Shown one piece after another: positions 37,020-46,939 of a DNA stretch of 64,000 bases. The notes beneath the pieces were generated by a model, which saw only the letters and a program-made list of their open reading frames with translations, searched no databases and was not told the DNA's origin. The number at the start of each line of letters is the position of its first letter. Positions within the stretch are counted from its first letter, which is position 1. Made by a program: the position numbers and the translations under genes. The DNA is from Bryum argenteum (lineage: Eukaryota > Streptophyta > Bryopsida > Bryales > Bryaceae), in contig CM073326.1 in NCBI GenBank assembly GCA_037043015.1, positions 10,176,345-10,240,344 on the forward strand, in the 5' to 3' direction.

Positions 37020-39940
37020 TCGGCCTTTCCCACATGAACCTTTCCCATTTCCTACTACTTAAGTTTTAAAAGGAGAAGCTCAATAGAGAAATCCGTGAAC
37101 AAAGTTTTTTTTGGATTTGATTTTTGGAAATCCAGTCGTAAGATCTTCTTTATAACTAATATCTAATTAGTCTATCCGGTGGTTTTTAGTAGATTTCACC
37201 ATACGGATCTTGAGATACATTGAGTCAAAGTTTCAGTTTTTGTAAAAACAACACTTTTTTTTTTTTTTGAATGGTAAATCGGGCTCCTCTCCACTTGAAG
37301 GGTTAAAAGTCCTAGTTTTGTGTGCAGTATTGTTTGAATCTATGTGCATGGGTTTGCATTTTGCATGTTCTGTCTACATGGCTTCATTTAGTTATGACAC
37401 TCTCGTGTGAACATTATTTTATAAGGAATTTGTTTTTGGAACAAGTCTTGTGGTGATTCTTCTGAATTTAGAAGATTCTCCATGCAATTGTTTTCTATGT
37501 TTTGTATCAATTTAATACGTATTTTTATTTGATTTCAGTGACATTCTTTGTCCTAGTTAGTGTGGGTAATTGAAAATTGATGTTTTATGAAACATGCATG
37601 GATTTGAAGTGTCGTTAACAATAAGTGTGATTGGCGTTTTTCCTAGGTAAAGGCTAAGTAATGATTTTATTGGTTGTTCAATGGTTTGAAGGGAATGCAT
37701 GAATCTTCTTATCAAGATTGTGTCAAACAAATGAACGGGAATTTTGTCTGATAAGCCAACCCTGGTTCATACCAACCTCTAGTTTTCTTCTTTTGATTAT
37801 GTTTAGTCAGAGCAATTCATTCTATTTTTCTTGAAAATCTGCAAAGAGAGGAGTTGTTGTGACTACCCAATCAAGAATCAATGAAAAGAATGAAAATCTC
37901 CATCCCAATCGGTCCCCAAATCTAAGGACCGGATTACATTCTGATGAAGAAGTCCATCGCTCAAGAAATCAAGAAGAACTCTCAAACGTGATTGGTTGAA
38001 ATTGAGGCTCTTGAAATGTGATTGGTTGAAAATGAAAAATTTGATCGATCGTGAACCGGCCCTCAAAGACAGCAACCGAGAACGTGTACGGCAATATACT
38101 GTACATATAAAACGAGTGATGCGCCCCTCTTGTCCCAAAATCCAAGGGAAAAACAAAAAGGTGATGTGCAATCCTCTCCTTTAGAAACATGGCACCACTA
38201 CATCATGCACCTTGCATTTATGTGCCATCCCCATTGCCATTGTCACCCCCACCTTGCGACGATCTTGCTCGCCCCTCAAAAAATGATGAAACCCACTTTT
38301 TTAAAAGTAAATAAAAACTCGGAAAGAATAATGTCACTAGAAAGCACACATGCAGTAACAACAAAAACATGAACAAACTTGCATCTAAATGGTGCATATT
38401 TGCATAGAGACGATGCTTCAAAGTGATACTCGGATTCATGGCCATATGCCAAGATTGCCTGAATTCTTAGTATCAGGGTGCTCTGATCTTTGTGCTTTGT
38501 ATTTGCGGGTGCTTGAAATATCTTGACAACACGCGCTTAAAACATGCGTGGAGAATCCCGGACGTTACGTGCATCCCATCATCATAGAACTCCCGGAAAT
38601 AAAGTTCCGCGATGTGATGATTAGGGCTGACGTGATTACAAAGCTCTCAAAGTACTAGACGTACCTAAAAACATTTGGTTTTTTCTAACATCAAGAAGCA
38701 AGATCATGCAGTTTTCTCCCTGGTATATGTTTTTGACTAAAATATTCTTGTACTTTCAAATTTTGAGTGCATATGTATGCTTGAGATTTTGCATATTTCG
38801 GAATTATTTCTTTGTATTTACAAAATATTTACGGCTTGTACAACATGTGTACAAAAGAAAACAAGTAAATGTGGGAGATTCTTGTCACAAGTACAATAAT
38901 TGTGATACGAAATTGTGGTTTTGATTTTGCCTAAGCAAACTAAGAGGAAGATTCGTATTTCAAAGATCGTTTGTTGCTTTTTGTTACCTTGGGCCTTAGG
39001 ATAGGTACACCTATTTTCGGACACTTAAGCCATTCACCATACTTGAAGTGATAATAAGTGTGATTTACTATTTTTCAGTAATTAGCAAATAGAAAAAAGA
39101 AAAAAAAAATCCACATTTTTGTGATATTTTTGAAGTACTTCGAGAATTAAATGCAAATTCAAGAAAAACCTAGTATAGCCTTACCTATAACCCATATGTT
39201 TGCATGAGGTACATGAAAGGGTTGGTTAATCTAAGAAACAAGTGAGAAAATTTAGAAAAGAGGTTGTTTGATTAAAAGACGGCATCCGGATATAGTTGTA
39301 TCTACCCTACACACAAGATAAAGAAATTATGTAAGGAAGTGTAATTTAACATGAAAGTTTGGTTTTTCAACATGGCCCATAGCTAGTGTGACCGGGCATA
39401 TTAAATTTTCTTCTTCAGCCACTTTATTTGAAGGATAAAATTTCCTTCAATTCATTTATTACCTTGACTTCTCCTGTTGATAATTGTAAACTAGGTTATA
39501 GTAAGTTGAACAAGTTCGCCTTCTAGAGCTTGCATGCATAGTGGCCATGTATATAGCAAGTGGTCTATACCGTACCACCATAGCAAGTTTGGTCCTCAAC
39601 GAACGAATAATTATTTTTATTGAAAAAATAAGGTTCGTATGCCATAAATAGATTTATTTGAAATTCGTTTTTTTTGTTTTTTGGAAAATCCAATGCAAAG
39701 GAGAGAGATGAATCAAAGGCTCTGACTGTTGCACTAATTCATCCAATTGATTGTTTCAGTAACTCATAATTTCCCAACTTTTCGTTCCTCTTTGCTTGTA
39801 ATTTCTAATTTTTTATGTTTTTTTAGGCTATAATTATTTATGAATGAACCTGCTATGGTCGTACGGTATACCACATATGCACTAGTCATGAAAAATTTAA
39901 GAGCTAGAAAATTTTAGGAGCTAGAATTTTTTTGCCTTGA
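37020..39940. other. Copy A intergenic part 1, no gene recognised
   Basis: 37,130-37,240 is related to the dispersed repeat end at about 26,750-26,870. Two direct GTGATTGGTTGAAA words (about 37,988 and 38,017) hold inverted CCAAT boxes. Short frames at 37,878-38,445 overlap on both strands, have no motif, and differ between the copies in just the positions that would be coding. The same holds for the duplicate at about 46,990-49,900. Confidence 0.5.
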
Positions 39941-39944
39941 AGAG

Positions 39945-40160
39945 GATTCTTAACGAATTGGCTTAAGGGGCAAGATTGGTTACATTTAGCGAGGCCAAGG
40001 TTATTTTTCTTTCCCAACAAAATGGCTATTCGACCCACCATCTTTGGTTGCCAACCAAACAGAAAGCCTCAAAACTTTTGAATTTTTGAACTTTGAGTAC
40101 TTTTGAGCTTTTGCCGCGGTGTGGTGTTGTGATAAGTAGGGTGTGGGTTCTCTTAGTCAA
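39945..40160 (+). repeat. Diverged direct repeat, left member
   Basis: Shares with 44,790-45,075 the order CGAATTGGCTtAAGGGgCAAgATTGGtTACATTTAG, then TTATTTTTCTTTCCCAAC, CCTCAAaA.CTTTTGAA and GGGTGTGGGTT, with many substitutions. The pair flanks about 5 kb containing the TTAA-bounded elements. Also present in copy B at about 49,905-50,120. Confidence 0.5.
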
Positions 40161-40368
40161 TCTCCCCTAGTTTTTTATTTAAATTTTCCTTTCTATAGTG
40201 ACAAGGATTTGATATGAGTATGTTAGTTATAAATGGTCGCTTTTTTAGTCCACTTTGTATTAGAGAAGTCAAATGAAGGGTTTCTTTACACAATTATTTA
40301 TTTCATACTTGCCGAGATTATTATCATGATTTTCCATTTTTTTTAGAAAGTGTTGAGTTTTAGTATAA

Positions 40369-41349
40369 TTAACCCCTAAACGCCCCAGCCTATTTTTAGC
40401 AGAAAAGCACATTTCCATAGAAATCCTCATAGATGAAAATCAAGAGAAGCTATTAAGATCTCAACCGTACAAACTTGTAATAGACTTATCCAAGATCATG
40501 TGGACCAAAACTTGAGTCATGAGGCCTTATAGATCGGAAGATCATAACATATTAATACTAAAAACAAACTGCAAAATTTCATCATTTTCACTTTGAGGTG
40601 GAAATGCTACCAATATCCCTATTGCAATGAAAAAATTACCAACTAGAGAGATGTTCACCTTCATCTTAATAAGTCCTTTACCCAAAAAAAATTCATCAAA
40701 AAAATTTCTTGGCTCAAATAAAAGCCATGCCATGGTAAAAACTGCCAAAAAGTTTACAAAGGAAAAATAGTCCAAACCTAGACCCTTTGCATTCAATTTC
40801 ATGCCTTATCTTCAAAACACCTTCGATCTTGTTAAGGTTTCTACCACTTAGACTAGACTCTAATTGGAGGCCATCCCAAAAAATTAAGTTGAAATCCAAC
40901 GGTGGATGAAGGAGATATAGCTCCTCAAATATCATCCATTTTCTCCTTTTTCTCGTTGACAAAACATCATTGCAAATCCAATAGCAAAATCATTTGGATC
41001 AAAAAACTTCACACTACAAAGTTGTTAAGAATCACCTTAAGATCATGACCATGAAAAAAAAAAATCATGAAAACTATTTTTAATTTCACATAATTGGCTT
41101 GCAATGGTAATACATGCCCCATGCTTGAAAACCCAAAAGCAAGCGCTGTCTTCACTAAAGTGCATTCCATTAATTCATACTTTATTGTATGGGCTTGCAA
41201 ATTTTACAACGCAAACTAGACTTGATTTGGAACCTAACCCAAGTGATTTCATCCAAAACGGACCTCGGATGAAGAAGATATGGCTATTCAAAGTTGCTGC
41301 CTTCCATCCAAAATGTCGTTTTTCGACATTCGGCGCGTTTAGGGGTTAA
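40369..41349. mobile_element. TTAA-bounded element in copy A (981 bp)
   Basis: Termini TTAACCCCTAAACGC and GCGTTTAGGGGTTAA are perfect inverted repeats. The interior has no protein-coding frame; it contains TCCAACGGTGGATGAAGGAG and similar phrases recurring in the adjoining partial copy 41,350-41,660, which ends GTTTAGGAGTTAA. Non-autonomous DNA element by inference. Confidence 0.55.
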
Positions 41350-41660
41350 GTCTTAATAAGATTTGATAAACCTCAAATTATTCCATCATGAGATAGCTTT
41401 AATAATGAAATGAATAGCTTGCAATGATGAAATTTGCCAAAAAATTTACGGAGGAAAAATTGTCCAATACTAGACCCATTGCACTTAAATCTATGCCTTA
41501 TCTAGGAGGCATCTTTTGTTCGATCTTAGATGTACTAGTAAAATTAGACTCCACATGGAACCAATCCCAATAAATAAAGTTGAAATCTAACGGTAGATGA
41601 AGAAGATATAGCCCTTTAAAAATCATCCATTCTTGCACAGTAGAGACGTTTAGGAGTTAA
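41350..41660. mobile_element. Partial TTAA-type element
   Basis: Collinear with 40,720-40,960 (CCAATACTAGACCCATTGCA, TCTAACGGTAGATGAAGAAG, ATCATCCATTctTg) and closed by ACGTTTAGGAGTTAA at 41,646-41,660. The left end is missing; it follows directly on the right end of the preceding element. Confidence 0.45.
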
Positions 41661-41731
41661 AAACCCTCATCAAATGTTTAGTATTTCAACAAGACTTCTT
41701 TGGATGTCCTAGTGTCAAACCACAAAATCTT

Positions 41732-43324
41732 TTAACTCCTAAAGGCCTAAGCAACCCGATATGGGCTTTTGCTCTTTGGGGCAGCCTAGATGAAAGGATT
41801 GAAATTTATCTTTAGGGTCCCTTTGCACTATGGACCAAGTTAGAGCCATGATCAAGAAAAATTAGAATTATTTTCATGGTCATGGCTCTTGGCCAAGAGC
41901 CGCAACCATGATAAACTAAAAATGGATTTTTGAGTCGCTTAGTCACTCCTGTAGTTTAAAGTGGATTTAGACCGAGACAAGTTTAAGGTTAATTTTCTAA
42001 TGTACATCCTCATCAATCTCTCTTTTATCCTTCCCTTTTTCATCCTTTCTTTTCAAATAATTGAAGTGTAGCCAATCAATGATTTTTGAGCCTCATAGTC
42101 TTGTTGATTGTAGTTGAATCAAGGCTTTTGTTTCGATTCAACTAGTAAAAACATTATCTATTAAGGAAGATTTAGCATACTTTATGGACCTCAAAGTGGT
42201 GATTCTCCTTTTTTTGAAGTAGTGTGAAGCCAAATGGGACCATGACGAATTTTAGAAGGCCATGGTCCATCTTCATGGTCTTAAGGGTAAAGGGATCCAA
42301 ATGTTTTTCGTACTATAAGGTATGTGTGTGAGAATTTTTAAAGTAAAATTCCAAATTGAAAATTTTTAACACAAATATAAGTTTTCAAGCCCAAATAGGG
42401 CGGTCTCGACAACTTTAAATTCGGTATTTTTTTAAAATTTTCTTCGAAATATGTTTATTGTGATACTACTACCCCAATTCTTACAAGTTCCAATATTAAG
42501 GCCTTACCAATTTTACTAGTATGCCCCCGTTGCGTTGCTACACTCATACAAATAATTTCTTATATTTTTGGGGCCATAAATACTTCAAAATTCTATATCT
42601 CGAGGGCTCCGTTGACTCGTTTTACAATCAATCGTTTTCCACAACTTTACAAATAAACCGGCTTCCAATGACACCTCATGCGATTCGATCCAACTGGCAG
42701 TCCCCTATATTATAATGTCACAAAACAAACAAAGTACTACGTGCTTCAAATCCTATCATCGAATAGTCTCGAATAAAGATTTCATTGTGATGCAATGAAG
42801 ATTTCCTTGGATAATATGTTCTTCATGTATACATGGAGTACTAGGGTAAACAACCATAGGTCTATAATAGTCACTTCAAAAATTTGTAGTTAAATATGTA
42901 AGTGCTAAAAAATACCACAAAATTAGGGAAACCCTGCATTTTCTATTTACTAATCACTTAAAAATAAAAAATCACATGTCTCATCACTCTGAGTATGGCG
43001 AATGACTCAAGTGTCCAAAAATAGTTGTACTTACCCTAAAGAATGGCAACCTTCAAAGTTTACAAGAGCAAGCTTCAAAGTTTGCAAAAGAACTTCACAC
43101 ATCAATTTTAAATGTTATGGTCTCACAAATAGTAAAGATCCAACGACTGAAATTTGACATGTGTTAGTGTAAGTAGTCATTTTGAAAATCTTATGCTCGG
43201 AAATATCAAAAAAGTAAAAAAATAAAAAAATATTGAATCTTACATCAACTTGCACAAAGTGGTCAAAAGATCGCAATTTTATCAAAGGCTTAAATAAAGA
43301 TAGCTTTGGTCTTTAGGGGTTTAA
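41732..43324. mobile_element. TTAA-type element with nested insertion (1,593 bp)
   Basis: Starts TTAACTCCTAAAGG and ends CTTTAGGGGTTTAA, a slightly decayed version of the same termini. The interior matches the 23,497 element (GCAGCCTAGATGAA near the left, ATCCAACGACTGAAATTTGA near the right). It is interrupted at 41,815-42,298 by a second, different element. Confidence 0.5.
41815..42298. mobile_element. Nested MITE-like insertion (484 bp)
   Basis: Left end GGGTCCCTTTGCAC and the reverse complement of the right end, GGATCCCTTTACCC, agree at 11 of 14 positions. Just inside lies a perfect 18-bp palindrome GGCTCTTGGCCAAGAGCC, and ATGGTC words recur near both ends. No coding frame. The host repeat continues on both sides when compared with 23,560-23,620. 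No clear target duplication was found. Duplicate at 51,774-52,257. Confidence 0.45.
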
Positions 43325-43979
43325 GAATTAGAAATCTAGAGATAGCAATTACATCTAGACATGCCCCCTCTCCCCCCAAAGTTACGAAGTTATGGTTGAC
43401 ATAGAAAAGGGCCATTCAACAACAATCGTCCTGGAAACTTCCAACCTTGAAACTCCTCATGAAAGAAAGAAACGTAGAGAATAGGAAATGGAAATAGAAA
43501 CAAATAATTTAGTAGTCCATGTTCTCACTCCATCAACAACAACTTCGATGACTTTCCGCAAAAAAGCATTGCTCATAGTTTTCGAGTGTGGACACACACT
43601 CGATGATAGGAAATTGGTTTTGCAAGTTGTCGAAGCTACAATGGTACTTTGTCAAGGTTGAGAAGGAGAAGGAGAAAGAAGAGATAACACCGAAAAAATG
43701 GGAAAGAAGGAATTGGAATGAGCCAAGAGCTCCATTTTACCATGTATATATATTGTATGAATACAATCAGATCACCACAAGTTAACTAAAGTGAAGTTAT
43801 AGATATGTTATCAAAATAAGGACGAGAAAAGTAGATACTAGTACTAGGTTCTAGAGAGTGAATGGATAATATCTCAACAGTCAACGAGTCTCCACTACTC
43901 TATACAAACATTGTGCTGGAGCATGTGTTAACACGAAATACACAAATGTATTGTGTAGAATACAAGATTTACAGATTGT

Positions 43980-44335
43980 GTTGAATGTTGAGTAACTATC
44001 TCCTATTATGAAACTTTGAAGTGCTATAACTTCTTCATCTGAAGTTTGTTTTTGACAAAAGAATAAGTTAGGGTGGAGTTTAATTTGTGTGGTATCAAAT
44101 TGCAGACCTATCCAAGATTTTATGGTTTATGGCGTGCATTTTAGTGAATGTAGCTTTGGGTTTTTCAAGCATGGGGTATGTATCACCATTGCAAACCAAT
44201 TATGTGAATCCAATTTAGTTCTGCTTGAAATTCTTTTACATATGTTTGACTCTAAGATGAAATTCAACAATCTTGTAGTTGGAAGTTCTTTTGATATAAA
44301 TACTTTTTACATTGAATTTCCAATGAAGTTTTTAT
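43980..44335. repeat. Inverted homologue of the 41.0-41.3 kb region
   Basis: Read in reverse complement, this segment matches about 41,040-41,270: TTTCAAGCATGGGGTATGTATCACCATTGCAAACCAATTATGTG corresponds to the minus strand there in the same order, as does CTTCTTCATCTGAAG. (Long shared words are quoted only in part.) It is an inverted partial member of the TTAA-element family. The 82-codon frame over it is therefore repeat sequence, not a gene. Confidence 0.55.
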
Positions 44336-44789
44336 AATGGAAAAACTAAAACATACATAGTTCTTAAGCAATTGTACCTCTTTCATTTATTGTTGTATTT
44401 CAAGTTTGTTGTTGATTTGGATTCCAATTTGATACCAATTCAAATTAAGATGTAAGGAAGACATAACATGCATTTTAGTGCGGTCTAGTTTCGGACTTTT
44501 TTTTCATTTGTAATAACCTTTTTGGAACAAGGGTGTTATTGAGATGAACAACTTAAGTAGGTAATAACCTTTTCTCATTGCAATAGGTCTGTAAGTCTAC
44601 TTGTAGGATTCTCACTTTAAACTGAGAATAATGGAATTTGCATGTGCGTTAAATTTTTTTATTTTTTATTTAATGATCTAAACAATGTTGAGGAAAGTCA
44701 TTATGGCGTGGTAGAGTTGGGCACATGACACAATATAGAATATGGCATGAACATCCAACAAGGACCACTGTCAACAAGTATGAACATTG

Positions 44790-45075
44790 AGGGCATTCCT
44801 GACAAACTGGCTAAAGGGACAAAATTGGCTACATTTAGTTAGGCAAAAGTCATATTTCTTTCCCAACGGACTCGCTAAACGACCGCCCTCCTACCCATTT
44901 CCATTCAAACAAGGTCATTTACTTCAGGTTAACTTGATTTTTGGGAAATTTCATTTGTTTATTTGGAAACCTCAAGAAGTTTTGAACTACAAGTATTTCT
45001 AAACTTTTGTCAAAGTGTAGTTGAAAGCGAAATATAAGAGGGTCATTTAGCCAATCCGTTGGGAAAGGGTGTGGG
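44790..45075 (+). repeat. Diverged direct repeat, right member
   Basis: Partner of 39,945-40,160 (see there). It is followed by two AAGGGGTGCTACATTT phrases (about 45,080 and 45,128). Duplicated at about 54,750-55,035. Confidence 0.5.
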
Positions 45076-46039
45076 TTTAAAGGGGTGCTACATTTAGCTT
45101 GTCCTTTAGCAATTGGAAATGCCCTAAGGGGTGCTACATTTTGCTACCCCTCTTTGCTTGCTTTATTTAGCCATTTCTATTCCTAATCTTTTGAGATGCT
45201 CTTGACTCCTATTTGTCATTGAGTCTCTTTAGCCTAAAGACAATACTCCTTTTAAGAATTCATGCAAGTAATTCAAGATGAAGTATCTAAGATTTCAATC
45301 ATACGAACTTGGAATAAACTTATTATATACAATGTGTACCAAAATTGAAAGCATGAGGAGGATGATGAAGTGGATGGATGAAGGATCTGTGTATATAAGG
45401 TTGGTTGATATGCAAGTAAAAGGGCTTCAACAATTACTACACTTCACAAGTCTAGGGCTCTTATTTGGCTCCCCCGATCCTTATAAAGTGAAATTAATCC
45501 TTTCTCCTTGATTTAGCCGGTTCTCATCGTTTAGTCACGATGTTGGACTACTTGAAGAATAGTGCTTTGAGCACCAAATACACATTTCAAAAAAAAAAAA
45601 TCATGGTTATTAGGTCGGAGGGTTTTTCTACATTTCCAATAAAATGTCAAAATCAATTAATCTTCAAAACTCCTCATACTTTAAGTGATACTTGTATGTC
45701 CCCGTGGCATTGCCTAATCCGACTATGACCTTCTTGTTCATTTGCTAAATGTAAAATCATGTCATTTTGGTAATAATTTCTGGTGAATCGGGGGGCCATA
45801 ATTACTTGAAAATTCAATATCTTGGGATCCTCAACCCGTTGCACAATTCGATTGTTTTCCACTTCTCCTAAAATCTCCTAAAATGAAAACATTTTTTACA
45901 TTTTTAACCTTTTACCTTTTACGTTTTTATCAAAATAGTTGAATAGACTACCGATATCAACATAAGCCAAAGTATAAATACGATCTTCACAACCATCAAA
46001 GGAACAAAAGTGCACTTAAATAGTATCGAAAAGGAAGAT

Positions 46040-46546
46040 ATTTGTGTGCGGGAAAAGGAGCGTGGGTTGCGAGACATACAGGATTAGGGTTTGGGGGTCC
46101 GCGTTAAAGACTTTTGCAGCTTCTCCTGGCTCGGCCGTTGCCACGGCAAGCAAGCAAACCCTGTTTTCTTTCTTTTCTGTTTCGATCGCACTTGCTTTTC
46201 ACGGATTCTGTATTCTTTGCTTCTCTCTCACGCTTCATAGCAACCGGGCCATGGGCGACGCCCCCAACTCTTGCACAGGTACACCCTAATTACTTGACCC
46301 GGCTCCTTTCTGTCTCGGAAGAAAGTTCCGGGCAGTTCCGATCGCCTGGTCGGTTGCTGTGGGCGTGGAACATTGCTAATATGTTGCGGAATTTCTGGAT
46401 TGTGTGAATATTTTTGACAGAGACGGTGGTTGTTCGTCTTTTGTTTGCAGAGTAACGAGATCAGAGCTTAGGGTTTGGGAGAGAACTCGATTTTAGGTTT
46501 TGAGTGAGAGATTACCGAGGTTTGGAAGGTTTGTGGAAGAGCGGAT
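46040..46546 (+). promoter_or_regulatory. Duplicated DEAD-box promoter/5' leader (copy A)
   Basis: Holds the same GC-rich leader as copy B, with telo-box-like TTAGGGTTT at 46,084-46,092 and 46,468-46,476 and a likely 5'-UTR intron 46,279-46,450 (CAG|GTACAC ... TTTGCAG|AGT). One extra C before CTCTTGCACAG, relative to copy B, shifts the small upstream ORF here. The promoter is probably still active and would transcribe the truncated gene. Confidence 0.5.
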
Positions 46547-46861
46547 ATGCCATCGACATGGGGAGAGTCGCCACCCGAAATGGTGGCTACTGATAATGGA
46601 GCAGGAGGAAGGGGTGGAAGGGCATCGTATGTGCCGCCGCATTTGAGAAACCGTCCTCAGCAGCAGCAGCAGCAGCAGGTAGGGGGCAACGGCGTGGCCC
46701 CTCAGGCGGGGGGGCCTCCTCGTGGCGCGCCGGGAGGGCGACCGGCGTGGGGAAGCCCTAACGCAGTCGTTGCTCCGGCGGAAGCGGCTGGGAACGGCGC
46801 GGGGGTTAACTACTCAGCGAGCTGGGGCGGGGGTGGATACTCGAACGGCGGAGGAACCTAA
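46547..46861 (+). pseudogene. Truncated DEAD-box helicase exon 1 (duplicate)
   Basis: Identical in sequence to the first 103 codons of the complete gene at 56,504: DDX3-type YVPPHLRNRP, the Q-run, and a Gly/Arg/Pro-rich segment. Homology breaks after GGCGGAGGA at 46,855 and the reading frame runs into the telomeric filler, where ACC TAA stops it at codon 105. All helicase motifs are absent, so it cannot be an RNA helicase. It could still make a short low-complexity peptide. Confidence 0.9.
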
Positions 46862-46890
46862 ACCCCTAAACCCTAAACCCTAAACCCTAA
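46856..46890. repeat. Interstitial telomere-type repeat at the duplication junction
   Basis: 35 bp reading ACCTAAACCCCTAAA followed by about three further CCCTAAA units, plant telomere sequence with one CCCC variant. It belongs to neither copy and exactly fills the gap between the end of copy A (46,855) and the start of copy B (46,891). The orientation (C-rich on the + strand) is that of a telomere capping the left end of copy B. Confidence 0.97.
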
Positions 46891-46917
46891 AGCCTGCTGT
46901 AGCCAAGCTAAGAACCT

Positions 46918-46939
46918 CTTTATAGTATAAAGCGCGAAA
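46918..46939 (-). promoter_or_regulatory. Orphan copy of the cytochrome b561 promoter (TATA + E2F-like)
   Basis: The TATAAAG (46,918-46,924) and TTTCGCGC (46,932-46,939) elements are unchanged from copy A, but the gene they served is missing. Transcription from here would run leftwards through the telomeric filler (as UUUAGGG repeats) and antisense over the truncated helicase exon. Activity is inferred. Confidence 0.4.

Larger units (their letters stand above)
36921..46855 (+). repeat. Tandem duplication, copy A (9,935 bp)
   Basis: Matches 46,891-56,812 in direct orientation almost base for base. It begins AGCCTGCTGTAGCC in the 5' region of cytochrome b561 and ends GGCGGAGGA inside exon 1 of the DEAD-box gene. 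Differences are mainly homopolymer length changes plus a few small substitution clusters (about 37,938-37,960, 39,720-39,765, 40,385). Its contents are the b561 promoter, repeat-rich intergenic DNA, and the helicase promoter, leader and first 103 codons. Confidence 0.97.

Noticed and set aside
37878-38445. Possible small membrane protein (minus) and other frames, also present at 47.85-48.4 kb
   Set aside because: No family resemblance or splice support; apparent conservation is only due to the recent duplication, and the copies differ inside the frame.
44089-44337. 82-codon frame, also at 54,048-54,296
   Set aside because: The DNA is an inverted homologue of the TTAA-element region at 41.0-41.3 kb, so it is repeat sequence.
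45540-45728. 62-codon frame, also at 55,500-55,688
   Set aside because: AT-rich, contains an A-run, no motif; present twice only because of the duplication.
46044-46407. 81- and 97-codon frames before the helicase copies as separate genes
   Set aside because: They run through the predicted leader exon and intron and change frame between the copies by a single C, so they are better explained as 5' UTR.
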